Assembly: GCF_000317125.1 (NCBI RefSeq)
Contig: NC_019695.1
Location: forward strand, 6,188,336-6,252,335
Source of the DNA: Chroococcidiopsis thermalis PCC 7203
GTDB lineage: Bacteria > Cyanobacteriota > Cyanobacteriia > Cyanobacteriales > Chroococcidiopsidaceae
Length of the DNA stretch: 64,000 nucleotides
Direction of reading: 5' to 3'
Each line of letters opens with the position of its first letter. The first letter of the stretch is position 1. The translations under genes were made by a program, and so were the position numbers. Shown here piece after piece: positions 18,302-28,034 of this stretch. The notes below the pieces were generated by a model. The model saw only the letters and a program-made list of their open reading frames with translations. It did not search any database and was not told where the DNA came from.

Positions 18302-18877
18302 TCACTTTGGCTCGGTAAATGACAGTCGTTCGCCAAACTCTTCATTGTAGCCTTCTTCACCGTGTTCGCTAATATCCATACCTTGAAGTTCTGCTTCTGG
18401 TTTGAGTCGCAGTCCTACAGTAATATCCAAAATTTTCATTAAGATAAAAGTCCCGATCGCGGCGATCGCGTAAGCAATTAAAACTGCAACAATTTGAACG
18501 ATAAACTGGTTGAAATTTCCCCGTAACAAACCATCTTTACCAGCTGAATTAACTTCCGTAGTAGCGAAGATACCCGTGAGAATTGCGCCCACTGTTCCGC
18601 CCACACCATGTACGGGAAAAGTATCGAGGGAATCGTCAAATTGCAACTTTGCTTTAAAAGTGACGGCATAGAAGCAGACTAAAGCAGCCGACATCAGCAT
18701 AAATGCCGTATCTGCTGCGGTTTGCGCGTTGGCGATCGCAGCAGTTGCGTCACTTGGTGCAGCAACTGCTTGTCCCGCAAGTGAGAATATTAGCCCCAAG
18801 ACAATGGCGATCGCGAGCGAAACTTTTTGCAACACTGATTTTTCCTTAGACTTCCAACAGTTGTAAAACAATTTCAT
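18302..18877 (-). CDS. Mini-Amt: ammonium transporter with a large in-frame internal deletion
   Basis: A 191-residue frame that begins like an Amt (signal-like helix LAIAIVLGLIFSLAGQAVAA, then DTAFMLMSAALV, the first Amt helix). At residue 67-68 it jumps to the end of an Amt: CFYAVTFKAKLQFDDSLDTF, PVHGVGGTVGAILTGIFA and the final helix plus the cytoplasmic tail GMDISEHGEEGY. About 280-300 residues are missing compared with the 400-500 of the family, including the helix bearing the first pore His and the Phe gate. The second pore His (in PVHGVGGT) remains. It cannot form a normal channel. It sits directly downstream of a full-length amt but differs from it in sequence, so it derives from another Amt subgroup. 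It may be a decayed gene or a small regulatory membrane protein. Confidence 0.8.
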   Translation of the reverse strand: MKLFYNCWKSKEKSVLQKVSLAIAIVLGLIFSLAGQAVAAPSDATAAIANAQTAADTAFMLMSAALVCFYAVTFKAKLQFDDSLDTFPVHGVGGTVGAILTGIFATTEVNSAGKDGLLRGNFNQFIVQIVAVLIAYAIAAIGTFILMKILDITVGLRLKPEAELQGMDISEHGEEGYNEEFGERLSFTEPK

Positions 18878-18974
18878 CTATGCCGCGTGGATACCATTCC
18901 ATCAATATCTAAGCCACGATTCTGTGTTCAGGAATACATTTTACCTGCTGTCATCCCCCTTGCGATAGAGCGAT

Positions 18975-19023
18975 AAAAAACCTGCTAGCAGTTTCAATTG
19001 GATTGAAACTGACAGCAGGTTAT
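18975..19023 (-). terminator. Rho-independent terminator of amt
   Basis: On the minus strand AACCTGCTGTCAGTTTCAAT pairs with ATTGAAACTGCTAGCAGGTT across a tiny loop, a near-perfect 20-bp stem followed by TTTT. It starts about 45 nt after the amt stop, so mini-Amt downstream probably needs its own promoter. Confidence 0.88.
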
Positions 19024-19068
19024 TTTTACTTAACTAGCTACGAACTAGAAAAAGTTTAGTTAAACAGC

Positions 19069-20697
19069 CTAGTAAGGATTACTAGATACATCGCCAGCTC
19101 GCTTACCCATATTAGTAGCACTAGTATCAGCAAACCCAGTCACATCAGTTTCTTTGAGAAAGCCACTGTATGCTTCCATACCATGTTCGCCAATATCCAA
19201 GCCTTCAAATTCCTCTTCGGCAGTCACGCGAATTCCCAAAGTTGCTTTCAGCGCTAGCCAAAAGATAGTAGATAACAGGACAGTCATACCACCAACGGTG
19301 ATGATACCGATGAACTGCGCCCATAGTTGTGAGAAACCACCACCGAGCAGCAATCCTCTCGCAGGTCCCAATCCGTCTTCATACAAGTTCAGCGCTCCAC
19401 CTGGACCTTCAGCAAATAAACCTACGCACAGAGTCCCGAATATACCGCAGACAAGGTGAACGGAGGTTGCACCTACAGGGTCATCAATTTTGATTTTGTC
19501 GAAGAAGGTAACGGAGAAAACAACGATGATACCAGCAATTAGACCAATTACCGCCGACCAAGGCACGCTAACAAAAGCACAAGGAGCAGTAATTGCTACC
19601 AAACCCGCCAGAATCCCGTTGATAATCATGGACAAGTCAGGTTTACCTAAGTAAAGCCAAGCAACAATAGTAGCAGCGATACCACCCATAGAACCAGCTA
19701 GGTTAGTCGTGACTGCAATATGAGCAATACTGGGGCTGACTGCCATCGTAGAACCAGGGTTGAAACCAAACCAGCCCAACCACAGAATTAAACAGCCTAG
19801 AGTGGCAATACTCATGTTATGCCCGGGCATGGCGACTGAAGTGCCATTTTGGTATTTACCGATCCTGGGTCCTAAGAACGCCGCACCCATCAAAGCCGCC
19901 CAACCACCTACAGAGTGGACTACAGTGGAACCAGCAAAGTCCCAGAATCCAGCTTTTGCCAACCAACCGCCACCCCAAATCCAGTGACCTGTAATTGGGT
20001 ACGCAACCCCGACTAACAATACGCTAAAGATTAAGAAGTCAACAAACTTGATCCGTTCCGCTACAGCACCCGAAACAATCGTAGCAGCAGTACCAGCGAA
20101 TACAAGTTGGAACAAGAACTTGGCAAGCAAGGGTACTCCTGCCCAGTTGAGCGCACCAAACACGCCTTTGTATGCATCTGCCGTTGCCGGACTGTTATCT
20201 GCTCCCGCTAAGAACCAGCCCGTCGTACCAACGAAGGGATTGCCATCGCCGAACATTAAACCAAATCCAATTGCCCAAAACGCCACGGTAGAAAGGGCAA
20301 ATACGATTAGGTTTTTTGACAAGACGTTAACAGCGTTTTTCTGACGGCAAAAGCCAGTTTCCAACATCCCGAAACCAGCATTCATAAAAAACACTAAAAA
20401 AGCAGCAATACACACCCAAAGAGTATCTATTCCTACCTTGAGATTTTGTAATTCCTCCGCTACTTTATCTTGACTTGCAGGTGCGGCATCTTGGGCAACT
20501 GCGGCATAACCCCACGCCAGCACAATAACTACTGTTAGGGGAATGCAAGCCTGCCAAGAAGGAGACAATCGCTTCACCGCTAACTTTAGCTGCGTGAATA
20601 GAGATGTATGCTGAGATAAACGCTTCATTCCAGCAGCAGGTAGCCGCTTTCTATTTATTCTGCGTTTATTTTTGGGTCTTAGTTTTAACATCATCAC
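19069..20697 (-). CDS. amt: Ammonium channel/transporter (Amt)
   Basis: A full-length ammonium channel of 542 residues for ammonium uptake across the plasma membrane. A basic N-terminal extension and signal-like helix (residues 50-68, ending AVAQ) precede the eleven-helix Amt core. Typical blocks are [39 protein letters not shown] (first pore His region), [11 protein letters not shown] and [12 protein letters not shown] (second pore His). The cytoplasmic tail with [12 protein letters not shown] is the PII (GlnK)-contact type. A later Met (MKRLSQH, 20628) is an alternative start. A strong terminator follows. No canonical NtcA site GTA-N8-TAC was found upstream. Confidence 0.95.
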   Translation of the reverse strand: MMMLKLRPKNKRRINRKRLPAAGMKRLSQHTSLFTQLKLAVKRLSPSWQACIPLTVVIVLAWGYAAVAQDAAPASQDKVAEELQNLKVGIDTLWVCIAAFLVFFMNAGFGMLETGFCRQKNAVNVLSKNLIVFALSTVAFWAIGFGLMFGDGNPFVGTTGWFLAGADNSPATADAYKGVFGALNWAGVPLLAKFLFQLVFAGTAATIVSGAVAERIKFVDFLIFSVLLVGVAYPITGHWIWGGGWLAKAGFWDFAGSTVVHSVGGWAALMGAAFLGPRIGKYQNGTSVAMPGHNMSIATLGCLILWLGWFGFNPGSTMAVSPSIAHIAVTTNLAGSMGGIAATIVAWLYLGKPDLSMIINGILAGLVAITAPCAFVSVPWSAVIGLIAGIIVVFSVTFFDKIKIDDPVGATSVHLVCGIFGTLCVGLFAEGPGGALNLYEDGLGPARGLLLGGGFSQLWAQFIGIITVGGMTVLLSTIFWLALKATLGIRVTAEEEFEGLDIGEHGMEAYSGFLKETDVTGFADTSATNMGKRAGDVSSNPY

Positions 20698-21532
20698 TTG
20701 TAACTATCCTCAAGCGGGCAAAAACTCTATAAAGTGGCTGATTAGCTACCAATTCTCGATTCAGAAGCGGCTATATTTAAACTCAATAACCAGATGCTGT
20801 CGATCTCGTGGTGTTTTTTCAGTTGTAAGCTAACTACCACAAAACTTGGCGCTACTCATTGCTGTAGGTTTAAATCTACAAAAAAGTATGTATACACCAG
20901 TAGGGGCAGATTGAAGTTAACACTTTTACCCGTGAAAACCATTAGCTTGTTGTGTATTAGAATTAAGATTTTGTATTTTTTCTATTTTTGATTCTGTATC
21001 ATTAGTTACATTAAATCAAGATTTCCTGACAAATCTAAATACAGCAAAATACAGCCCAGAAAATTCAAACAATGCAACTAGGGCAAAAGTATTGCCAGTA
21101 AAGGGATTGAGTCAAACTGAGTGCTTGAACTGATGCGCTCTCAGTGACTTGACTTCAGATCGCTCCATCTCCGTCCAACCCTTTAAATTTCAGTATATTT
21201 TATTGCATATCGCTAAGTATATTTAGGTAAGCAAGCATTTTGGTTGCACTTACCTTTGCATCATAGACATCACTCGCGCTTAACTAGAATGTCCGTGGTT
21301 TCAATTGATAGTTAGCCCTTGTCGATCGCCATAAGTATTGAACAGAGCTAAGAGCTACTCGGATTCAATTTATCGCTTATCTGGCTTAACGTAAAGCAGC
21401 GAACAAAAAAAGGATCTTCCTTTGAACGAAATATTACCTGTTGTTCGATACCTGTTATTTGATACCTGTTGTTTGTAGGCAGGGTGAGATGACTGTTATT
21501 CATGCTTTCAGCACAAACTCGGAGATCGTGAA
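20698..21532. other. Long intergenic region upstream of amt, no gene seen
   Basis: 835 nt between the amt start and the purE stop. It must hold the amt promoter near its left end (minus strand) and the purE transcript end at its right end. At 21437-21477 the segment CCTGTTGTTCGATA recurs in three degenerate tandem copies. The rest is AT-rich with only short frames. No riboswitch or RNA fold is recognised. Confidence 0.5.
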
Positions 21533-22051
21533 CTACAAATTAGCTATGTATTTTTGATAACCTATCTGTTCTAACTTTGCTTGCTTTTCCATCACAGTAT
21601 TTGCCAAGCTTTGACGATATTTTTGTACCTTTGTCAATAACTCTGGTTGATGAGCTGCCAAAATTTGTACGGCTAACAAGCCAGCATTTTTCGCATTACC
21701 GATCGCCACTGTAGCTACAGGAATCCCCGCAGGCATTTGCACGATTGAATAAAGCGAATCTAGCCCCTGTAAGTGACGGCTAGCTACGGGAACGCCAATC
21801 ACGGGTAGGGGTGTGAGAGCAGCAACCATACCTGGTAAATGGGCAGCACCACCAGCACCAGCAATAATAACTTTGAGTCCGCGTTGATGAGCAGATTGGG
21901 CATACTCTACCATTCGTTCTGGGGTACGGTGGGCAGAAACGATCGCCACTTCTACGGCTAAAGCAAATTCTTCGCAAACTGCGATCGCATCTTGCATTGT
22001 CGGCAGATCGGAGTCGCTACCCATAATAATGCCAATTTGGGGTTGAGTCAT
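21533..22051 (-). CDS. purE: N5-carboxyaminoimidazole ribonucleotide mutase (PurE)
   Basis: A de novo purine enzyme that moves the carboxyl group of N5-CAIR to form CAIR. At 172 residues it is full length and class [16 protein letters not shown] at the N-terminus, the catalytic His in [27 protein letters not shown] and [16 protein letters not shown]. The gene is divergent from nagA. Its 5' leader is occupied by GAGGAGT repeats (22052-22090). purM lies about 10 kb away in this window, so the pathway is scattered. Confidence 0.96.
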   Translation of the reverse strand: MTQPQIGIIMGSDSDLPTMQDAIAVCEEFALAVEVAIVSAHRTPERMVEYAQSAHQRGLKVIIAGAGGAAHLPGMVAALTPLPVIGVPVASRHLQGLDSLYSIVQMPAGIPVATVAIGNAKNAGLLAVQILAAHQPELLTKVQKYRQSLANTVMEKQAKLEQIGYQKYIANL

Positions 22052-22090
22052 AAGAGGAGTGAGGAGTGAGGGATGAGGAGTGAGGAATGC
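22052..22090. repeat. GAGGAGT short tandem repeat before purE
   Basis: Four to five imperfect copies of GAGGAGTGAG lie immediately upstream of the purE start codon, in the 5' leader on the minus strand. Read as RNA the leader is a CUCACUCCUC repeat, so no normal Shine-Dalgarno sequence is visible for purE. Confidence 0.7.
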
Positions 22091-22188
22091 ATTGGTTCGA
22101 CCTGGCGAGAAATAGAGAGATAGGGTTAGTTATAAACTAAATTGGCACTGGAATTTAGATAGATTTTTTGGATAAGGGTGACCGCTCG

Positions 22189-23358
22189 ATGACTCATGCA
22201 GTAGATATTATCAACGCTCGCGTGCCTGGTTACGCGCAATTGCAGGGAATTCGGATCGATCTACACGGTCAAATTTCCGCAATTGAACCAATGGATCGAT
22301 TTATTAAAAAAATTCCGCCTGCCGATTTGCAAATTATCAATTTAGCAGCAGATTGGATATCTTTGGGTGGAGTCGATTTGCAGATTAACGGGGCGCTAGG
22401 CTTAGCATTTACAGATTTGCAACCGACCGATATCGATAAACTGCAAAAAATCTCTGAATACTTGTGGCAACAAGGCATAGATGCTTATTTACCCACATTA
22501 GTGACGACTTCTGTAGAAGATATACAGCGATCGCTAGCTGTTATTGCTAACTATATGCAGCGGCAAACCACATCTCTACCAACTGCCCAAGTTTTAGGAG
22601 TCCACCTTGAAGGACCATTTTTAAACCCACAAAAGCGCGGCGCTCATCCAGCAGAATATTTATTAACGCTGACAATTCCATACATTCAGCAACTTTTAGG
22701 CGAATACGCTCGTATAGTCAAAGTTATCACCCTTGCCCCAGAATTAGATCCCACGGGCGAAGCCATAACCTATTTGCGTTCTCTCGGTATAACAGTCAGC
22801 CTCGGGCATTCGCTTGCCACGGCAACTCAGGCAGAACAAGCATTTAAACTAGGGGCAACAATGGTAACTCATGCTTTTAATGCCATGCCGGGACTCCACC
22901 ACAGAGAACCTGGATTGTTAGGTGCTGCCTTGGTACATCCTCAAGTGAAATGTGGATTAATTGCTGACGGACAACATATTTGCCCCACAATGATTCAAGT
23001 ATTACTTCGCGCTGGCTGTTACGAACGAGGAATCTTTCTTGTCAGCGATGCCTTAGCACCTCTGGGGCTTTCAGACGGTGTTTATCCTTGGGATACGCGG
23101 CAAATAGACGTGAAAAACGGTACGGCTAGACTGTTCGATGGTACTTTGACTGGTACGACTCTACCACTACTCGTAGGAGTCCAGAACCTAGTTCGCTGGG
23201 ATCTTTGTGACGTAGCTACAGCGATCGCACTTGCCACCACCGTACCGCGACAGGCGATCGATCTTCCCACAATTCAACTCGGTACTCCCTTTCATCAACT
23301 CCTACGCTGGCAGATAAAACCAGACAGCAAAGAACTGACGTGGAAGAGATTGCAGTGA
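22189..23358 (+). CDS. nagA: N-acetylglucosamine-6-phosphate deacetylase (NagA)
   Basis: Removes the acetyl group from GlcNAc-6-P in amino-sugar and cell-wall recycling. 389 residues from the ATG chosen here; an in-frame TTG at 22168 would add seven residues. Amidohydrolase features are GGVDLQINGALG in the position of the usual HxH motif, GVHLEGPFLNPQKRGAHP with the metal-binding Glu, SLGHSLATATQAEQAF, VTHAFNAMPGLHHREPG and the catalytic Asp in LVSDALAPLG. DLQING instead of DxHxHG resembles NagA-type enzymes that use a single metal site. Divergent from purE. Confidence 0.92.
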   Translation: MTHAVDIINARVPGYAQLQGIRIDLHGQISAIEPMDRFIKKIPPADLQIINLAADWISLGGVDLQINGALGLAFTDLQPTDIDKLQKISEYLWQQGIDAYLPTLVTTSVEDIQRSLAVIANYMQRQTTSLPTAQVLGVHLEGPFLNPQKRGAHPAEYLLTLTIPYIQQLLGEYARIVKVITLAPELDPTGEAITYLRSLGITVSLGHSLATATQAEQAFKLGATMVTHAFNAMPGLHHREPGLLGAALVHPQVKCGLIADGQHICPTMIQVLLRAGCYERGIFLVSDALAPLGLSDGVYPWDTRQIDVKNGTARLFDGTLTGTTLPLLVGVQNLVRWDLCDVATAIALATTVPRQAIDLPTIQLGTPFHQLLRWQIKPDSKELTWKRLQ

Positions 23359-23408
23359 CATATAGTGATAAATTTAAGGTTTGTGAACCAAAATAATAAC
23401 CTATCTAT

Positions 23409-24101
23409 ATGACTGCAACAGACGATAAAACGATTGTTAAAGAATATTTCAATACAACGGGATTCGATCGCTGGCGACGGATTTATGGTATTACCAATGA
23501 CGTTAACAAAGTCCAACTCGATATTCGCAACGGACACCAACAAACTGTAGATACTGTTATTGGTTGGTTGCAAGCAGATGGCAATTTGTCAGAAATATCT
23601 ATTTGCGATGCAGGATGTGGAGTGGGTAGCCTCAGCATTCCTCTGGCGCAGGCAGGTGCTAGGGTGTACGCTAGCGATCTGTCAGAAATGATGGTAGCAG
23701 AAGCCAAAGACAAAGCTAGAGCAGAATTGGGAGATTTGGTCAAGAATCTGACTCTGACCGTGCAAGATTTAGAAACACTAAGCGATCGCTATCATACTGT
23801 GATTTGTCTTGATGTTTTAATCCATTATCCTCAAGAACAAGTAGAGCAAATGATTTCTCATCTTTGTTCTTTAGCACAGACGCGCATAATTTTGAGCTTT
23901 GCCCCAAAAACTTTTGCGCTTAGTTTGCTGAAAAAAGTTGGTAGTTTCTTTCCTGGTGCAAGTAAAGCTACCCGTGCTTATTTACACCCAGCATCAACAG
24001 TCATCAAAATTTTAGAAAAAAACGGTTTTTCCGTGCAGCGTCAGGCAATGACAAAGACTCGCTTCTATTTTTCTCGTTTAATAGAAGCAACTCGAAAATG
24101 A
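23409..24101 (+). CDS. chlM: Magnesium protoporphyrin IX O-methyltransferase (ChlM/BchM)
   Basis: Methylates Mg-protoporphyrin IX with S-adenosylmethionine, a committed step of chlorophyll synthesis. 230 residues, with the family N-terminus VKEYFNTTGFDRWRRIYG and the SAM-binding loop CDAGCGVGSLSIPLAQAGA followed by the acidic SDLSEMM. The middle VICLDVLIHYPQ and the C-terminal TKTRFYFSRLIEA also match BchM/ChlM. It follows nagA by 50 nt and precedes a DUF423 gene by 90 nt, all on the same strand. Confidence 0.95.
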   Translation: MTATDDKTIVKEYFNTTGFDRWRRIYGITNDVNKVQLDIRNGHQQTVDTVIGWLQADGNLSEISICDAGCGVGSLSIPLAQAGARVYASDLSEMMVAEAKDKARAELGDLVKNLTLTVQDLETLSDRYHTVICLDVLIHYPQEQVEQMISHLCSLAQTRIILSFAPKTFALSLLKKVGSFFPGASKATRAYLHPASTVIKILEKNGFSVQRQAMTKTRFYFSRLIEATRK

Positions 24102-24190
24102 TTTCCAAATCGGAATTAATTATAAAGCCAGCGAGTCCTTGAATTAAGAGATGAAATAATAAGAAAGTCTGGAATATAGGTTATTGGCTG

Positions 24191-24574
24191 ATGGGTCAAT
24201 TCTTTCTGGCGATCGCTGCTATATTTGGTGGTTTATCTGTTGGTGTAGGAGCCTTTGGCGCTCATGCTCTAAAAGAAAAATTAACTGAGCGATCGCTAGA
24301 AATTTTTGAAACTGGTGCTAGATATCAAATGTATCATGCTCTAGCACTTCTATTCGTGGCTTTATTAATTAGAACCAGTGGCGAAGAATTTGCTCAGCCT
24401 GCATTAATAGCCGCTGGCTGGAATTTTATGATTGGAATTCTAATTTTTTCCGGCAGTTTGTACGCCTTAAGCTTAACAGGAATTAAGGTCGTCGGTGCAA
24501 TTACTCCACTAGGAGGAGCAGCTTTTATTGCTGGGTGGGGTGCATTGGCGATCGCTGCCTTAAATAATAAGTAA
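24191..24574 (+). CDS. DUF423 membrane protein (YgdD-like)
   Basis: A 127-residue protein with four hydrophobic helices. The opening FLAIAAIFGGLSVGVGAFGAHALK, the ARYQMYHALALL block and the C-terminal PLGGAAFIAGW are the DUF423/YgdD family pattern. The family is widespread in bacteria and has no firmly assigned function. It lies just downstream of chlM. Confidence 0.9.
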   Translation: MGQFFLAIAAIFGGLSVGVGAFGAHALKEKLTERSLEIFETGARYQMYHALALLFVALLIRTSGEEFAQPALIAAGWNFMIGILIFSGSLYALSLTGIKVVGAITPLGGAAFIAGWGALAIAALNNK

Positions 24575-24783
24575 GTTAAGTAAGTAGTGAAGAGTGGCGA
24601 TGAACGCTGGTGGCTAGCTACTCACAAATGATAAATAACAAATTCATCTGTCGTAAGTTGAAATCTCCATATCTGTCTCTAGCAAGGTTAAGTGAGGCGA
24701 TCGCTGCACTAAAACTATGAGAGAGGTTACAAAAGTTTACCTCGCCAGCTAGCAAGCAGCAATTATTGCAATCGGAGAGTTTT

Positions 24784-25239
24784 ATGACTTACGCGACTGA
24801 TGAAAGTACAAAGCGATCGCTAGAGCAGTTTAACCGTTATGATGCCGATACCAAACTTGGATTGTTGTGGTTTGGGTATCTCGATCTTAAAGATAAGCTA
24901 ACACCTGCAAACGAGACTTCCACACAGGATACCGCAGCAGCAGTATTCGATCAATTTGTTGCACTCTCACAAGAAGAACAGCTGCAAGCACAGCGCGATA
25001 TTGTTAATCGTGCTGACACAGATCTTAGCCGTGCCTACAGTGCTTTGGCTTCTAGTGGCAAATTAGATCTTTGGTTGCGCTTAGCACAAGGAATGGAAGA
25101 CGGTAGAATTATTGGCGTACCATCTGATTACGAACCACCCGCAGAAACAAATGAGTTTGTAGAGCAAATCAAACAGCTTGAATTTGAGCAGCGGCTTAAT
25201 TTTATGCGTAGTGCCGTTGTCGAGATGGGTGCTAAATAA
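24784..25239 (+). CDS. Helical carotenoid protein (OCP N-terminal-domain homologue)
   Basis: 151 residues, all-helical, matching the carotenoid-binding N-terminal domain of the orange carotenoid protein: LLWFGYLDLKDKLTPA near the start, ADTDLSRAYSALASSGKLDLWLRLAQGMEDG in the middle and EQRLNFMRSAVVEMG at the end. Such stand-alone HCPs bind a carotenoid and quench singlet oxygen or phycobilisome excitation, depending on clade. I use the ATG with GGAGAG 4-9 nt upstream. No C-terminal-domain homologue (CTDH), OCP or FRP gene is next to it. The clade cannot be set from this sequence alone. Confidence 0.9.
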   Translation: MTYATDESTKRSLEQFNRYDADTKLGLLWFGYLDLKDKLTPANETSTQDTAAAVFDQFVALSQEEQLQAQRDIVNRADTDLSRAYSALASSGKLDLWLRLAQGMEDGRIIGVPSDYEPPAETNEFVEQIKQLEFEQRLNFMRSAVVEMGAK

Positions 25240-25305
25240 GCGATCGCCATTTTCAGAATAATTAAGACAACACGTTAAATCGTAAATAAGCATTGGGGCG
25301 CACGG

Positions 25306-25333
25306 GTAGGGGCGCACATCTGTGCGCCCCTAC
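25306..25333. repeat. 28-bp dispersed palindrome, copy 3
   Basis: The arms GTAGGGGCGCACA and TGTGCGCCCCTAC surround a 2-nt centre, between the HCP and mmsA genes. A half-copy (GGGGCGCACGGG) lies just left of it at 25295-25306. Confidence 0.85.
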
Positions 25334-25376
25334 TTATGTAAAATATGATTTAGCGATCGCAGCTAATAACCAGGTG

Positions 25377-26861
25377 ATGACTATGAGTTCCGCCGCAATT
25401 CTCCAAAACTACATTAACGGTGAATGGTGCGACTCTAGTGCAAATGAATATCTAGAAGTCATCAATCCTGCCACAACCGAGTTACTCGCTCAAGTTCCCT
25501 TGGGGACATCCGCCGACGTAGATCGAGCCGCTACCGCTGCTGCTAACGCTTTTAGCAGTTGGCGACGCACGCCAGCCACGGAGCGAATCCAATATTTATT
25601 TAAACTCAAAGCTCTATTAGACGAAAATTTTGAAGACATCGCTCGGACAATTACTCAAGAATGTGGCAAGACTCTAGAAGAGTCAAAAGGGGAAATGCGT
25701 CGAGCAATTGAGAATGTGGAAGTTGCCTGCGGTATCCCAATTTTGATGCAGGGACAGTACTCGGAAGATATTGCTAAAGGAATTGACGAATTTGTCATCC
25801 GCCAACCTGTAGGAGTTGCCGCAGTTATTGCACCGTTTAATTTCCCGGGAATGATCCCGTTTTGGTTTTTACCTTATGCGATCGCCTGTGGTAATACATA
25901 TATCATCAAACCTTCAGAGAAAGTCCCGCTGACAATGCAAAAAGTCATGCACCTGATAGAACAAACGGGACTACCAAAGGGTGTTGTCAATTTGGTTAAC
26001 GGTGCAAAAGAAGTTGTCGATGCGATTTTAGATTCTCCAGTGATTCGGGCGATTAGTTTTGTCGGTTCTACACCTGTGGCTCGATACGTATACAGTCGTG
26101 CCACTGCTAACGGCAAACGCGCCCAATGTCAAGGAGGGGCAAAAAACCCAATCATCGTATTGCCAGATGCAGACATAGACATGACTACTCGAATTGTTGC
26201 TGATAGCGCTTTCGGTTGTGCGGGACAGCGTTGCTTGGCGGCTTCGTTAGCGGTGACGGTAGGAGAAGCAGGAAAAACATTTACAGAGGCGATCGCTCAA
26301 GCTGCAACTTCTCGCGTTGTCGGTTACGGCTTAGATTCAGGCGTACAGATGGGACCCGTAATTACAGCTGAAAGTCAGTCGAGAATTAAGCACTTAGTAG
26401 AGCAAGGCATCGCCGCAGGGGCAAAACCATTAGTAGATGGTCGAGAATCGCTAATTTCTGATTATCCTGATGGTTATTTTATTAAACCGACAATTTTACA
26501 AGATATCGATCCAGCAGGTGCGATCGCCCGTACTGAAATTTTTGGTCCCGTTTTAGGACTGATTCACCTCGACAGCATAGAAGCGGCGATTCAGTTTATC
26601 AACAGCGGTCAGTATGGTAACATGGCTTGCCTGTTTACCTCTTCTGGTGCAGCTGCACGAAAATTTCGCTACGAAGCCGAAGTTGGTAATATCGGGATTA
26701 ATATTGGTGTTGCCGCACCGATGGCATTTTTTCCCTTTAGCGGTTGGAAGGAAAGTTTCTTTGGGGACTTGCACGGACAGGGACACCATGCAGTTGAATT
26801 TTTTACCCAGACTAAAGTTGTTGTAGAGCGCTGGCGACAAAATTGGTCGAGACAGTTTTGA
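25377..26861 (+). CDS. mmsA: Methylmalonate-semialdehyde dehydrogenase, CoA-acylating
   Basis: Converts methylmalonate or malonate semialdehyde to propionyl- or acetyl-CoA with NAD and CoA, as in valine or inositol breakdown. 494 residues from the ATG in [17 protein letters not shown]; an earlier in-frame start exists but would read through the 28-bp palindrome. ALDH motifs are [32 protein letters not shown], the catalytic Cys in [12 protein letters not shown] and [10 protein letters not shown]. This loop and the missing catalytic Glu motif ([14 protein letters not shown] in its place) fit the CoA-dependent MMSDH group rather than ordinary ALDHs. Confidence 0.9.
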   Translation: MTMSSAAILQNYINGEWCDSSANEYLEVINPATTELLAQVPLGTSADVDRAATAAANAFSSWRRTPATERIQYLFKLKALLDENFEDIARTITQECGKTLEESKGEMRRAIENVEVACGIPILMQGQYSEDIAKGIDEFVIRQPVGVAAVIAPFNFPGMIPFWFLPYAIACGNTYIIKPSEKVPLTMQKVMHLIEQTGLPKGVVNLVNGAKEVVDAILDSPVIRAISFVGSTPVARYVYSRATANGKRAQCQGGAKNPIIVLPDADIDMTTRIVADSAFGCAGQRCLAASLAVTVGEAGKTFTEAIAQAATSRVVGYGLDSGVQMGPVITAESQSRIKHLVEQGIAAGAKPLVDGRESLISDYPDGYFIKPTILQDIDPAGAIARTEIFGPVLGLIHLDSIEAAIQFINSGQYGNMACLFTSSGAAARKFRYEAEVGNIGINIGVAAPMAFFPFSGWKESFFGDLHGQGHHAVEFFTQTKVVVERWRQNWSRQF

Positions 26862-27035
26862 AAAAGTCAAAAGTTAAAAGTCAAAAGTCAAAATAATATC
26901 GCCTTATACGTACGCTAATATCTTAACAACCCAGAACTATTTAGACCTGGTGGCAGTGTCATTTTTGTAGTTCTTATGCTAAGTTCTTTTTCATTTTGAG
27001 CGACTTTAAACAATTTTGCGAACGGTTCATAGTTT

Positions 27036-27077
27036 AAATGCCTCGAAAGTCATTGGTGGTGACTCTCTGAGGCATTT
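27036..27077. terminator. Bidirectional terminator-like hairpin between mmsA and petE
   Basis: AAATGCCTC pairs with GAGGCATTT, and inside it AAAGTCA pairs with TGACT, giving a long interrupted stem. It lies between convergent genes and could end both transcripts, though the tails are only moderately T-rich. Confidence 0.55.
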
Positions 27078-27135
27078 GGCTTGTTATACGATATATAGAT
27101 GGCTCGGTTATTCCCAGTAGGATGTAGCTATCTTT

Positions 27136-27555
27136 CTAGCTAGCAACCGTAACTTTACCAATCATTCCAGCACCACGATGAGGTTCGCAGTAGAAGGTGT
27201 AGTCCCCAGCAGGAGCATCAGCGGGAATAGTGGTTGAAACTGATTGACCTGGGGTCATCAGTAGTTGCTTGTGGGACAGAGATTTTGCCAGATCCGCACT
27301 CTTGTTAGGAGTGCCAGCTGTATCGAAAACAACGTTGTGGGGAGGCACTTTGTTGTTTACAAACTCAATGGTGTCCCCTGGCTTTACAGTCAGCTTGGAT
27401 GGCTCAAACGCCAGCATCCCTTTATCTGTACCTAACTTAACTTGAAAAGTTTCAGCAGCGGCAGGGGCAGAAAAGAATGCAAAGCTACTAGCAACCAAAA
27501 CAATGGTTAAAACAGCTAAACCCAAGCGCCGCAAAGTTGCAGCAAATAGTTTCAT
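27136..27555 (-). CDS. petE: Plastocyanin precursor
   Basis: The lumenal copper protein carrying electrons from cytochrome b6f to photosystem I. 139 residues from the ATG preceded by GGAGAAGG at ideal spacing; an upstream ATG 16 codons earlier would give an odd Cys-containing leader. The signal peptide runs to SAPAAA and the mature protein begins ETFQVKLGTDKG. The copper ligands are visible: His in VPPHNVVFD, then Cys, His and Met in YCEPHRGAGMIG. In many cyanobacteria petE responds to copper, but no regulator site is recognised here. Confidence 0.97.
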   Translation of the reverse strand: MKLFAATLRRLGLAVLTIVLVASSFAFFSAPAAAETFQVKLGTDKGMLAFEPSKLTVKPGDTIEFVNNKVPPHNVVFDTAGTPNKSADLAKSLSHKQLLMTPGQSVSTTIPADAPAGDYTFYCEPHRGAGMIGKVTVAS

Positions 27556-28034
27556 GACCTTCTCCAAACAGGTTTGACAATTCGTCATACTTAATTTTAT
27601 CAACTATGGATGTTAATTCTTCATTCTCTTTCTGGCTAATTTATTCTCACTCTCACGACATAGGCTTAAAAGCAGCAGGCAGCAGTCGGAAGTAACCCAT
27701 AACTGGTTGCTGTGAGGCGGTTGCTGTGAGGCGATCGCCTCTGCTTTTAGCCTCAATAGGTGAAACCCGAAGCCACAGCTTTTAATAAATCTGTAATATC
27801 TTCATAATCCGACTAGCAGGATCACGGAAGAATTCCCAAAATTTTAAGCTTATTTTAATAAATAGAGATGCGCTCCTAGAACTATAAGTAGCTACTGCTA
27901 ATTACAATTCAGCCGCACCGGATAAATTTGGTGATGTTCAATAGCTGCTACCCAGTCATTTGTGCTTCATCTTTACCAAATGACCAATGACAAATTTATT
28001 GTCAGCTTTATCTAAAATTTCTATTTGACCATAT
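27556..28034. other. Intergenic region upstream of petE, with a direct repeat
   Basis: 479 nt between the divergent petE and retropepsin genes; it must contain both promoters. At 27707-27736 GGTTGCTGTGAGGCG occurs twice in tandem. ATGAC/CAAAT repeat fragments lie near 27978. No open frame of credible size is present. Confidence 0.5.

Noticed and set aside
20823-20841. NtcA-like site upstream of amt
   Set aside because: GTA and TAC are separated by seven bases, not the eight required for the GTA-N8-TAC consensus, and no matching -10 box was evident.
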